DNA of 64,000 bases from Clostridium rectalis (GCF_900626095.1 NZ_UYZZ01000006.1:146377-210376); one strand, 5' to 3'; positions 1-8,210 are shown, numbered from the stretch's first letter. A program made the numbers and translations. The notes: a model not told the origin generated them from the sequence alone.

Positions 1-1
1 G

Positions 2-112
2 GTGATTAGCATGGTTAGTGTGCTTTTTATCGTGTTCATAACAATGTTGTATGCTATTAGTAAAATAAAAAGAGAAAATATTATTGATGCACTTCCAGAG
101 GATATGACTTGA
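2..112 (+). CDS. C-terminal end of a membrane permease, probably FtsX-like ABC transporter permease (partial)
   Basis: Only the last 36 codons are in the window; the gene begins before base 1. The visible part is one hydrophobic segment (MVSVLFIVFITMLYAIS) followed by a basic turn and the tail KIKRENIIDALPEDMT before a TGA stop. A final membrane helix followed by a short 'K-x-x-x-x-N-I-I-x-A-L' tail is typical of the C-terminus of FtsX/MacB-type ABC transporter permeases. The family call rests on this short tail alone, so another polytopic membrane protein is possible. A hairpin terminator lies about 135 bases downstream. Confidence 0.5.
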   Translation: MISMVSVLFIVFITMLYAISKIKRENIIDALPEDMT

Positions 113-411
113 TAAAATCAAAATACATTTAGTAAAGAACCCCACAATTTTTCAAAAATATGATTTAGTTTTTGAAAAGAAGGAGTGCTACTTTGTAGGA
201 ACAAAAAAAATTGGTTGTGGCAAAGGATGTTTTGTTCACAAATATATCAACATGGTGGTTTTGAAAGAAGAATCAAAACCGCCATGTTATTTAATTTTAT
301 CTTGTTAATTCCAGTACTATAGAGATTTATGGGGTTAGATAAATTTTTTGTAATTTAAATTTATTAGTAATATAAGCTTTTAGTTTTAAGTATTATAAGA
401 AAGCAGTTTAT
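113..411. other. Intergenic region with one terminator and a start-less open frame
   Basis: About 300 bases between the partial permease and the convergent small-exporter gene. It contains the rho-independent terminator at 249-300. One plus-strand frame (about 109-306) stays open for roughly 66 codons but has no ATG, GTG or TTG until base 252, inside the terminator hairpin. I see no ribosome binding site or promoter that would make it a gene. Confidence 0.5.
249..300 (+). terminator. Rho-independent terminator after the permease
   Basis: A 16-base stem with one G-U pair (arms 249-264 and 273-288, core CATGGTGGTTTTGA against TCAAAACCGCCATG) is followed by a T-rich stretch. It probably ends the transcript coming from the permease gene at the left edge. 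Confidence 0.75.
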
Positions 412-876
412 TTAAAAAAAGCTAAATAAACCAACACTAGCAGCTCCCATGATTAGTCCTGCTGTCAAAACTCCAAGCATAACGGCTAAAATGCTAGTTT
501 TAAAATCCATATCAAGTAAGCTGGCTGCTAAAGTGCCTGTCCATGCACCAGTACCAGGCGCTGGGATTGCAACAAATAATAACAATCCCCAAAATAAACC
601 TTTTTTACCGGTCTTGCTTTGTAATTTTTTCCCTGCTTTTTCCCCTTTGTCTAGACACCAGGTAAAGAATTTAGAAGTAATAGGTTTATCAGCACCCCAA
701 ATAAGAACTTTTCTTGCGAATAAGTATATAAAAGGTACAGGTAACATATTGCCTATTATTGCAATAATATAAGATTGAAGTAAAGGTAAATCTAGCATTT
801 GAGAATAGGGTATAGCTCCACGTAATTCTATAATTGGAACCATAGATATAAAAAACACCATTGCATATTTTATCAT
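412..876 (-). CDS. Small multidrug export-family membrane protein (COG2426)
   Basis: A 154-residue membrane protein with about four hydrophobic segments (near residues 1-18, 33-52, 93-118 and 127-153). The N-terminal motif MVPIIELRGAIP and the central motif LFVAIPAPGTGAWTG are hallmarks of the Sm_multidrug_ex / COG2426 family, a relative of the DedA-type fold. The family name comes from an early small-multidrug-export annotation; the transported substrate is not known. Start: ATG at 876, preceded on the minus strand by AGGTGGAG at good spacing. It is a single gene, convergent with the left-edge permease and divergent from brnQ. Confidence 0.85.
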   Translation of the reverse strand: MIKYAMVFFISMVPIIELRGAIPYSQMLDLPLLQSYIIAIIGNMLPVPFIYLFARKVLIWGADKPITSKFFTWCLDKGEKAGKKLQSKTGKKGLFWGLLLFVAIPAPGTGAWTGTLAASLLDMDFKTSILAVMLGVLTAGLIMGAASVGLFSFF

Positions 877-989
877 TATATAAACTCCACCTTTGTTTAA
901 ATAAGTAATTTTAGAAATAATATATCATAAAACATAAATAACCACAAATAGTTTATTTATAATAAAAAATATATAAATTAATTATGGTA

Positions 990-1018
990 TTGACAATGAG
1001 AAAATTAAAGTATAACAT
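990..1018 (+). promoter_or_regulatory. SigA-type promoter of the brnQ T-box leader
   Basis: TTGACA at 990-995 and TAACAT at 1013-1018 with a 17-base spacer. Transcription would begin around 1025, just before T-box stem I at 1051. Confidence 0.65.
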
Positions 1019-1050
1019 ATAAACAATAAATAATTGAAAAATAAAATAAG

Positions 1051-1320
1051 TTCTATGAAGAGAAAAAGTAAGCATTATTTTGTTCCAAAGAGAGTTGGTG
1101 TTTTGCTGTAAACCAATGTTCAAAATATAGCCCAAAATCATCTCTGAGAAGTAAAACTGAAGGTAGTTTTAGTAAGTTTTACCGGAGTCTTTCACCGTTA
1201 AGAGATAAGCGTATTGATTGATACGTAACTAAGAGCTATAAAAATTTACTAGTATAGATTTTTATAGAATTAGGGTGGTAACGCGATTTAACTCGTCCCT
1301 TATTTAAGGGATGAGTTTTT
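1051..1320 (+). promoter_or_regulatory. T-box riboswitch, isoleucine specifier, controlling brnQ
   Basis: Stem I base pairs TTCT (1051-1054) and AGAGA (1059-1063) with TCTCT (1141-1145) and AGAA. The AGTA box is at 1067-1070 and the apical part carries TTGGTG. The triplet just before the closing strand is ATC (1137-1139) followed by A, so the specifier reads isoleucine. The conserved T-box AGGGTGGTAACGCG is at 1272-1285; its UGGU bulge can pair with an A-discriminator NCCA end. The intrinsic terminator follows at 1291-1320 (ACTCGTCCCTT / AAGGGATGAGT plus T-run). Uncharged tRNA-Ile should favour antitermination and brnQ expression. Confidence 0.92.
1291..1320 (+). terminator. T-box regulated terminator before brnQ
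   Basis: Hairpin ACTCGTCCCTTatttAAGGGATGAGT followed by a T-run. It overlaps the 3' half of the T-box, as expected for terminator/antiterminator switching. Confidence 0.9.
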
Positions 1321-1419
1321 GTTTTATAAAAATTTATAAGGGGGGCGATTATATGGAGATAGGTGATGGCATTATCAATTATAAAATCAAAATATTATTA
1401 ATTGAGGGGGAAACTATAA

Positions 1420-2760
1420 ATGAAAAATTTATCAAAGGAAGGTTTATCAAATAAAGACCTGTTACTTGTAGGACTAATGCTTTTTTCACTATTTTTTGGG
1501 GCTGGGAATTTAATATTTCCTCCATTTTTAGGTCAATTGGCAGGAGGAAACACTTGGATATCTATGACTGCATTTTTTATTACTGCAGTAGGTTTCCCAA
1601 TTTTAGGAGTCATATCTGTTGCTAAAGCTGGGGGCTTAAATAAACTTGCTAAAAGGGTTAATCCAATCTTTGCAATGATTTTTACAATATTAATATATTT
1701 ATCAATAGGTCCTTGTTTGGGCATTCCAAGAGCAGGGAGTCTACCTTTTGATATGGTGGTAGCTCCATATTTACCAGAAAATATGTCAAAAGAATTGGCT
1801 TTGTTAGTATATACATTTGCATTTTTTTCAGTAGCTTACTGGCTTTCATTATCGCCGGCTAAGTTAGTAGATAGAATGGGTAAGATATTAACACCTACAT
1901 TGTTAATATTAATTTTGATTATATTTTTAGGGTCTTTATTTAAACCCTTAGGAGGCTATGGGTATGCTACAAAAGATTATATGACATCTCCTTTTGTTAA
2001 AGGTTTTTTAGATGGATATCTAACTATGGATACTATAGCAGCTTTGAATTTTGGGATAGTAATTTCATTAGCAATAAAATCTAAAGGGGTAAAGGATAAA
2101 AAGATTGTAATTTCATCTTCAATTAAGGCAGGAGTTATAGCTGGTATTTTATTAGTTGTTATTTACTCAATGCTTGCACATTTGGGAGCCAGTAGTGCCA
2201 TGAAATTTGGAGGGACTGAAAATGGGGCGCAAACATTAACTAATGTTACAACTTATATATTTGGTAAATCAGGAGCAGTGCTTTTAGCAGCGGTATTTAC
2301 ATTAGCTTGCTTAACTACAAGTATTGGACTTATAAGTTCATGCAGTCAGTATTTTCAAACTGTAAATAGTAAAATATCCTATCAAAATTGGGTTAGAATA
2401 TTAAGTGTTTCTAGTATGCTTCTTGCAAATATGGGATTAACTAAAATACTATCAATTTCAGTACCAGTACTAAATGCTATATATCCAATAGCGTTAATGC
2501 TTATAGTACTTTCAATGCTAGACTGGATAATTAAAGAAAGTTATATAGTATATACTTTGACAATACTATTTACTGGAGTTATAAGTGTGGTTGATTCTTT
2601 ACAGCAAGTAGGAATACAACTAGGCATAATAACAAAATTATGTAATGATTTGCCTCTTTACTCCAAGGGATTAGGATGGATAACTCCAGCAGTATTTGGA
2701 ATGATTACAGGATTAGTGGTTAAAATTATGAAAGAAAAGTCATTGATAACGGTAAAATAA
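1420..2760 (+). CDS. brnQ: Branched-chain amino acid:cation symporter (LIVCS family, BrnQ)
   Basis: A 446-residue, very hydrophobic protein of the usual BrnQ size with about 12 membrane segments. The N-terminal stretch LFFGAGNLIFPPFLG (about residues 24-38) and the YLSIGPCLGIPRAG motif (about 91-104) are diagnostic of the LIVCS family, which imports Ile, Leu and Val with Na+ or H+. The start ATG follows GAGGGGG (1404-1410). It is a single gene under an Ile-specific T-box, so expression should rise when tRNA-Ile is uncharged; this fits isoleucine uptake. A short Ile-rich reading frame (1353-1454) overlaps its start. Confidence 0.93.
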   Translation: MKNLSKEGLSNKDLLLVGLMLFSLFFGAGNLIFPPFLGQLAGGNTWISMTAFFITAVGFPILGVISVAKAGGLNKLAKRVNPIFAMIFTILIYLSIGPCLGIPRAGSLPFDMVVAPYLPENMSKELALLVYTFAFFSVAYWLSLSPAKLVDRMGKILTPTLLILILIIFLGSLFKPLGGYGYATKDYMTSPFVKGFLDGYLTMDTIAALNFGIVISLAIKSKGVKDKKIVISSSIKAGVIAGILLVVIYSMLAHLGASSAMKFGGTENGAQTLTNVTTYIFGKSGAVLLAAVFTLACLTTSIGLISSCSQYFQTVNSKISYQNWVRILSVSSMLLANMGLTKILSISVPVLNAIYPIALMLIVLSMLDWIIKESYIVYTLTILFTGVISVVDSLQQVGIQLGIITKLCNDLPLYSKGLGWITPAVFGMITGLVVKIMKEKSLITVK

Positions 2761-2960
2761 TTTTCAGTAATACTTTAAAGTAAGGGTTCAGGTACTATGA
2801 CTTAGAGTTAACTCTCTTTTGCAAAATAATTAAATTTATTTATCATTATATGCGAGCTCTCTTTAAATTAATGTAAAAAGAATCATAAGACTTTATATGG
2901 ATACAATAAGGTTTATATGGGAAAAATAATATGGAAAATTTTAAGAAGGGAGCCAGGTAT

Positions 2961-4673
2961 ATGTCAAAGATAACTAAAAAGGTTGTATCATTAGGTATTC
3001 TAGCTACTGGAATCATAGGTACTGCATCATATAGAAAGCATATTGAAAAAGTGAAAAGTATGTCTAAGGAGGCCTCTATTAAAGAAAGAGATTATGGGAA
3101 TATGCAAGTTTATTTTGTTGGTGGTGGTCTTGCTAGTTTAGCAGGTGCTGCATATTTAATTAGAGATTGCAGATTTAGAGGTGAAAATATTCATATATTT
3201 GAAGGGATGCAAATGCTAGGTGGAAGTAATGATGGAATTGGAACACCTAATAATGGATTTGTTTGTAGAGGTGGAAGAATGTTAAATGAAGAAACTTACG
3301 AGAATTTTTGGGAATTATTTTCATCTATACCATCTATTGAAAATCCTAAAATCAGTGTAACTGAAGAAATTCTAAATTTTGATCATTCACACCCAACCCA
3401 CTCTAAAGCACGTTTAGTAGATAGGGACGGTAATATTTTAGATGTAAGTAGCATGGGTTTTAATAATAAGGATCGTATGGCTCTTGCTAAGCTAATGATT
3501 ACTCCAGAAAAGGAACTTGACAATTTGACAATAAATGATTGGTTTAAACATACACCTCATTTTTTTGAAACTAATTTTTGGTATATGTGGCAGACCACTT
3601 TTGCATTTCAGAAATGGAGTAGTTTGTTTGAATTAAAGCGTTATATGAATAGAATGATATTTGAGTTTAGTCGTATTGAAACACTGGAGGGAGTAACTAG
3701 AACAAAATTTAATCAATATGATAGTGTGATCATGCCCATTAGGGAATATTTGAAAAAATTCTCTGTGGATTTTAAAACAAATTGTACTGTAAATGATTTA
3801 GATTTTAAAGAAGGTGAAAGTATAACAGTATCATCAATACTTGTAAATGAAAATGGAGATGATAAAGTTATTAAGTTAGGGAAAAATGATCTTTGCTTTA
3901 TGACTAATGGATGTATGACTGATAGCAGCACATTCGGTAATTTAAAAAATCCACCTTCTAGAACTAACAAAGAATCTATTTCCGCTAAACTTTGGTCAAA
4001 GGTGGCAGAAAAGAAACCAGGACTTGGGAATCCAAAGCCTTTTTTTGGAAATATATCAGAGACCAATTGGGAAAGTTTTACTGTAACGCTAAGAGGGAAT
4101 AGATTATTAGAATTAATTGAAAATTTTTCAGGAAATGTTCCAGGAAGTGGGGCACTTATGACGTTTAAAGATTCAAATTGGCTCATGAGTATTGTAGTGG
4201 CTGCACAACCTCATTTTAAAGGTCAAGATACTAATACTACAATATTTTGGGGGTATGGTTTATATACAGATAAGATAGGAGACTATGTTAAAAAACCTAT
4301 GAAAGAATGTTCGGGAGAGGAAATTTTATATGAACTTATCCATCATTTACACATGGAAGAGTATTGGGATGAAATATTAGATACTGTGGTGAATGTAATA
4401 CCTTGTATGATGCCATACATTGATGCCCAATTCCAGCCTCGTAAAATCAGTGACAGGCCATGGGTGGTACCTAAAAATTCAACAAATTTTGCTATGATAA
4501 GTCAATTCGTAGAGATACCTGAGGATATGGTATTCACAGAGGAGTACTCAGTACGTGCTGCACGTATTGCTGTATATAAATTAATGGGAATAAAAAAAAC
4601 TGTTTGTCCTGTTACTCCTTATAACAAAAAACCATCTGTATTATTAAAAGCTTTAAAAACATCTTTTAGATAA
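2961..4673 (+). CDS. ohyA: Oleate hydratase (myosin-cross-reactive antigen family)
   Basis: FAD-dependent enzyme that adds water to the cis-9 double bond of oleate to give 10-hydroxystearate. The FAD-binding loop YFVGGGLASLAGAAYL and following IHIFEGMQMLGGSNDG form the Rossmann entry; RGGRMLNEETYENFWEL carries the conserved acidic residue assigned to catalysis in the family, and FAFQKWSSLFELKRY the substrate-side region. I chose ATG 2961 (570 residues) because AAGGGAG lies 8 bases before it; ATG 2931 in the same frame has no good ribosome binding site. Unusual: about 30 residues precede the first beta strand, including a hydrophobic stretch (VVSLGILATGIIGTA) that could be a membrane anchor. 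It stands alone. Confidence 0.92.
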   Translation: MSKITKKVVSLGILATGIIGTASYRKHIEKVKSMSKEASIKERDYGNMQVYFVGGGLASLAGAAYLIRDCRFRGENIHIFEGMQMLGGSNDGIGTPNNGFVCRGGRMLNEETYENFWELFSSIPSIENPKISVTEEILNFDHSHPTHSKARLVDRDGNILDVSSMGFNNKDRMALAKLMITPEKELDNLTINDWFKHTPHFFETNFWYMWQTTFAFQKWSSLFELKRYMNRMIFEFSRIETLEGVTRTKFNQYDSVIMPIREYLKKFSVDFKTNCTVNDLDFKEGESITVSSILVNENGDDKVIKLGKNDLCFMTNGCMTDSSTFGNLKNPPSRTNKESISAKLWSKVAEKKPGLGNPKPFFGNISETNWESFTVTLRGNRLLELIENFSGNVPGSGALMTFKDSNWLMSIVVAAQPHFKGQDTNTTIFWGYGLYTDKIGDYVKKPMKECSGEEILYELIHHLHMEEYWDEILDTVVNVIPCMMPYIDAQFQPRKISDRPWVVPKNSTNFAMISQFVEIPEDMVFTEEYSVRAARIAVYKLMGIKKTVCPVTPYNKKPSVLLKALKTSFR

Positions 4674-4997
4674 AATATTATAAGGTTTTGTTTATATAAT
4701 TTATATTTATAGTTGCCTTATATATTTTAGTTTCCTATAGAATATATGAAAAGATTTTGAAAAAGTGTGAATGAACAAGAAATTAAATTAGAGGCAGTAA
4801 GCTTTAAACAACTTGTGGTTAGCTATAATATGAGTGTATTTATATATTAAAAAATAAAACACATCTATAGTATAAAAGGTTATAGATGTGTTTTATTACT
4901 ATGGACTTTTAATAAATCTTTTGATAGAATTTATAGAAATATTTGAATAGAATTAGATTAACATTATAGTAAATCATATAATAAAGAGGTAGAAAAT
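4674..4997. other. Intergenic region between ohyA and the alarmone synthetase gene
   Basis: 324 bases. A strong symmetrical terminator is present at 4856-4897. A 29-codon open stretch ending at about 4849 is too short to support as a gene. No other structure is evident. Confidence 0.5.
4856..4897. terminator. Hairpin terminator between ohyA and the alarmone synthetase gene
   Basis: Perfect 14-base stem (arms 4856-4869 and 4881-4894; AAAACACATCTATA / TATAGATGTGTTTT) with A- and T-rich flanks on both sides. It could terminate in either direction; by position it serves ohyA. Confidence 0.75.
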
Positions 4998-5816
4998 ATG
5001 AAAAATAAACTTATAAAAGAAGAGTTTTTTAAAAAATATCCTTTTACAGAGAAAGAAGTTACTAAAAATAAAATAATATGGAGTAATTTAAATGATATAT
5101 ATAATGATTTTAATAGGTATAAGGATACTTATGAAACTCAATGTGATTTTATATCAGATATATTAAGGACTCATGACAAAATACATTCTGTTAAATCTAG
5201 AGTTAAAGATGGTGAAAGATTAATTGAAAAAATTATAAGAAAAACCCCTAGTAGAAAAGCTAAGTATGGAGATGAATTTCAGTTTACTCTTCATAATTAC
5301 AAAGAAGAAATAAATGATTTAATAGGTATTAGGGCGATTCATATCTTTAAACAGGACTGGGAAGATATACATGAATTTATTTTGAAAACATGGAAAGTTA
5401 TAGAAATAACTGCAAATGTAAGAGAAGGAGATGATACAAGAAGATTTGAAGAATTAAACATTCAGATTCAATCTAGAAAATCGGGATATAGGTCTGTTCA
5501 TTATCTTATAGAATTTTTCCCTACTAATCAAAGAGTTATAGCTGAAATTCAAGTAAGAACAATATTTGAAGAAGGTTATGGGGAAATTGATCATCAACTA
5601 AGATATTCTCATAGAGAAATCCCCGAGGTTTTAGCGTTAAATCTTCTTTTATTTAACCGTATATCAGGAAGTGCTGATGAAATGGCGTCATTTATAAATC
5701 TACTTAATGAAAATTGGTGTGAGATGGAGGATAAGTATAAGAGAGTAATAGAATATAAAAATAAAGAGATAGAAAAATTGAATAATCAAATAGAAAGTTT
5801 AAAGAAGTATAAATAA
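4998..5816 (+). CDS. RelA/SpoT-domain protein, stand-alone (p)ppGpp synthetase-like
   Basis: 272 residues. The RelA/SpoT nucleotidyltransferase motifs appear in order: HSVKSRVKD (63-71), NDLIGIRAI (106-114), GYRSVHYLI (163-171), and AEIQVRTIFEEGYGEIDHQ (182-200) with the conserved Glu183 and the EIDH segment. There is no HD hydrolase domain and no TGS or ACT domain, so this is a small alarmone synthetase-like protein that would transfer pyrophosphate from ATP to GDP or GTP. Residues after about 235 form a charged probable coiled coil. AGAGGTAG precedes the ATG. It appears monocistronic, so its activity is probably set by its own transcription. Confidence 0.85.
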   Translation: MKNKLIKEEFFKKYPFTEKEVTKNKIIWSNLNDIYNDFNRYKDTYETQCDFISDILRTHDKIHSVKSRVKDGERLIEKIIRKTPSRKAKYGDEFQFTLHNYKEEINDLIGIRAIHIFKQDWEDIHEFILKTWKVIEITANVREGDDTRRFEELNIQIQSRKSGYRSVHYLIEFFPTNQRVIAEIQVRTIFEEGYGEIDHQLRYSHREIPEVLALNLLLFNRISGSADEMASFINLLNENWCEMEDKYKRVIEYKNKEIEKLNNQIESLKKYK

Positions 5817-5929
5817 AGTTAAGATTTACTTTATCTGAACTTAATAAAATATTAATATATTTATAAGTTTTTCCCAACTTTTATAAAGGATAATAGGATT
5901 AACAAATAAAGTTGGGGGAACAAAAGTAT

Positions 5930-7117
5930 ATGAAAATTTTATTAACTAGTGATACATATTTACCATCTATAAATGGAGTTGTTACATCTGTAAATACTTT
6001 ATATAAAGAACTTAAAAAAAGAGGTAACGATGTAAGGATATTAACTTTATCACCTAATGGAAAGGAATATGTTAATGGAGATATTTATTATATAAAATCT
6101 TTTAATGTAAAATTATATCCAGGAGTGAAAGGTAGTTTTTCCTTTAATAGTAAATGTTTTAAAAAGTTATTATTGTGGAGCCCTGAAGTGGTTCATTCTC
6201 ATACGGAGTTTATCACTATGCACTATGCAAATAAAATAGGAAGGTTATTAAAAATACCTCATGTTCATACTTACCATACTATGTATGAAGATTACGTAGA
6301 GTATATCTGCAAAAAGATAAGAATAAGTAAAAGGACCGTAGGTTTTTTATCAAAATGGGCAGTTAGGTATGTTGATAGAATAATAGTACCAACTAAAAAA
6401 GTGCAAAATGTTTTAAAAAGTTACGGTATAAAACAACCTATAAGTATAATACCAACAGGAATAGATTTGAAAAAATTCAATATAGAATTTAATGAGTATG
6501 AAAAAGAGCTATTGAAAAAAAAGTTAGGAATAACAAAAGATGAAAAGGTATTATTATATTTAGGAAGAATAGGTAAAGAAAAAAATATAGAAGAAATTAT
6601 TAAAAATTTTAGTATGTGTACTATAGGAAAAAAGCTAATTATAGTTGGTGATGGACCTTATATAAATAATTTAATAAAACAAGTAGAAAGTTTTTCTTTG
6701 GAAGATAAGGTTGTCTTTACTGGGATGGTTAGTCCTGATGAAGTGGTTAAATTTTATAAGATAAGCCATGTGTTTTTAACTGCATCTATTACTGAAACTC
6801 AAGGACTTACTTATGTAGAGGCTTTAGCAAGTGGTGTGCCTATAATATGCAGAAAAGATGAAGCAAATGAAGATTTAATTAAGGATAATTTTAATGGATT
6901 TAAGTACTATAACAAAGAAGGGTTTAAAAGTGCGTTAAGTGAAGTTTTAAATAATAATGATTCATTTAAAGAAAATGCAAATAAAAGTGTATATAATTAT
7001 TCAAAAAATATATATGCAGAAAAAGTAACAGCGATATACTATTCATTAACACATTATAAAGATATATATGGTTTTATTAATAATAAAAAGGAAAATTTAA
7101 AAAACACCTGTGTATAA
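5930..7117 (+). CDS. Glycosyltransferase family 4, diacylglycerol glucosyltransferase-like
   Basis: 395 residues from ATG 5930; an in-frame TTG at 5912 is less likely because it overlaps the GGGGGA ribosome binding site. The N-terminus ILLTSDTYLPSINGVVTSV, the central HTYHTMYEDYVEY and the C-terminal donor-site motif ETQGLTYVEALASGVP (the E-x7-E of retaining GT-B enzymes) place it in GT4. The pattern resembles the bacterial enzymes that add glucose to 1,2-diacylglycerol for glycolipid synthesis. It would act at the cytoplasmic face of the membrane; the acceptor is an inference. The hydrolase gene follows after 30 bases and may be co-transcribed. An inverted repeat (5868-5881 / 5908-5920) covers the ribosome binding site. 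Confidence 0.85.
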   Translation: MKILLTSDTYLPSINGVVTSVNTLYKELKKRGNDVRILTLSPNGKEYVNGDIYYIKSFNVKLYPGVKGSFSFNSKCFKKLLLWSPEVVHSHTEFITMHYANKIGRLLKIPHVHTYHTMYEDYVEYICKKIRISKRTVGFLSKWAVRYVDRIIVPTKKVQNVLKSYGIKQPISIIPTGIDLKKFNIEFNEYEKELLKKKLGITKDEKVLLYLGRIGKEKNIEEIIKNFSMCTIGKKLIIVGDGPYINNLIKQVESFSLEDKVVFTGMVSPDEVVKFYKISHVFLTASITETQGLTYVEALASGVPIICRKDEANEDLIKDNFNGFKYYNKEGFKSALSEVLNNNDSFKENANKSVYNYSKNIYAEKVTAIYYSLTHYKDIYGFINNKKENLKNTCV

Positions 7118-7147
7118 AATTATGAAATTATGGGTAGGTAGTATTAT

Positions 7148-8050
7148 ATGGAATATATAGTTGTATTTTTTATAATTTTCATTATTCTTCTAGAATTTTT
7201 TTCTATATATATTGTAAAAAAGTTTAGTTATCCTAAAGTAAGAAACATAAAAAATTTACCCACAGATTATGGTATGAGCATATATGAAGAAGTTGTGTTT
7301 AAAAGCTATGGGGATGATTTAAAACTTACTGGCTATTTAATTAAGAAGGTTAATAGTAAAAAAAGTATTATAATTTGTCATGGATACGGAGATAATAAAT
7401 TTATTGTAGGTGGGAAAGGATGTAAACAAAAGGTAGATAATTTAAAATTAGCAAAATTATTTTTACAACAAGATTACAATGTTTTATTATTTGATTTTAG
7501 AGGACATGGTGATAGTTATAAAAATGCTGCTGTAACAATAGGATATAATGAGCAAAGAGATCTTTTGGGGGCAATAGAGTTCATACAATCTTTGAAACTA
7601 AATGAAAAGATTGGGATTATAGGATTTTCTATGGGAGCTGGCACAGCATTAAGTATATTAGATAAAGTGGGGAACATTGACTTTGTTATTGCAGACTCGC
7701 CTTTTAGTGATTTGAAAGATTATTTAATGAATAACATTAAAATTTGGACTGGATTACCTAAAATCCCTTTTGCGCCATTAATAGTTTTAAATTTTAAATT
7801 ATTATATAAAGTTAAGTTTTATAAAGTTAGTCCCATAAGTAGTGTGAGAACATCAAAAGTACCTATTTTATTAATCCATGGCAAAAAGGACATTACCATA
7901 CCATATAAGGAAAGTGTAAAATTAAAGAGAAATTGTAAATCAAGTAAGAGCAAGTTGGTATTATTTCAAAATTCAGCTCATATAGGTTCATTTTATTTGT
8001 ATCATATAGAGTATGAAAAGGTTATAAAGGATTTTTTGAAAGAAATATAG
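7148..8050 (+). CDS. Membrane-anchored alpha/beta hydrolase
   Basis: 300 residues. One N-terminal membrane helix (about 3-22) is followed by an alpha/beta hydrolase fold. The nucleophile elbow is GFSMGAG with Ser161, the acid is probably Asp248 (IHGKKDITIP), and the histidine is His278 (NSAHIGSF); CHGYGDN near 77-83 gives the oxyanion region. The sequence resembles the YqkD-type family of putative serine hydrolases, for which no substrate is established. It follows the glycosyltransferase by 30 bases, so a joint role in membrane lipids is possible but is only inferred from position. Confidence 0.85.
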   Translation: MEYIVVFFIIFIILLEFFSIYIVKKFSYPKVRNIKNLPTDYGMSIYEEVVFKSYGDDLKLTGYLIKKVNSKKSIIICHGYGDNKFIVGGKGCKQKVDNLKLAKLFLQQDYNVLLFDFRGHGDSYKNAAVTIGYNEQRDLLGAIEFIQSLKLNEKIGIIGFSMGAGTALSILDKVGNIDFVIADSPFSDLKDYLMNNIKIWTGLPKIPFAPLIVLNFKLLYKVKFYKVSPISSVRTSKVPILLIHGKKDITIPYKESVKLKRNCKSSKSKLVLFQNSAHIGSFYLYHIEYEKVIKDFLKEI

Positions 8051-8091
8051 GACAATTATAAAGGGATTATAGAATATATGTGAAAAATTAA

Positions 8092-8120
8092 TTGAAAAAT
8101 AATGAATTATGTAATATAAT
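8092..8120 (+). promoter_or_regulatory. Strong SigA-type promoter ahead of agcS
   Basis: TTGAAA at 8092-8097 and TATAAT at 8115-8120 with a 17-base spacer. Transcription would start near 8127 and must pass the hairpin at 8163-8192 to reach the symporter gene. Confidence 0.75.
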
Positions 8121-8157
8121 GAAAAATAATTATATTTAGCGGATATAAGATTAAAAT

Positions 8158-8192
8158 AAAAAAGCTTTACTATATAGTAAAGCTATTTTTTA
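8158..8192 (+). terminator. Hairpin terminator in the agcS leader
   Basis: A perfect 22-base palindrome (AGCTTTACTATATAGTAAAGCT, 8163-8184) followed by ATTTTTTATT. Only 18 bases separate it from the symporter start codon, leaving no room for another promoter. It may terminate the upstream operon, attenuate agcS, or both. Confidence 0.75.
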
Positions 8193-8210
8193 TTAAAGGG
8201 GGGTTAGTTA

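Noticed and set aside
953..1141. 62-residue minus-strand ORF
   Set aside because: It overlaps the brnQ promoter and T-box stem I, has a low-complexity Phe/Tyr/Ile-rich translation and no ribosome binding site.
2804..2815. 12-base palindrome AGAGTTAACTCT after brnQ
   Set aside because: No T-run, not at a promoter I can see, and short palindromes are expected in a window of this size.
4758..4849. Short plus-strand open frame after ohyA (KSVNEQEIKLEAVSFKQ...)
   Set aside because: Only about 29 codons, no ribosome binding site, not followed by coding structure; may be a gene remnant but cannot be supported.
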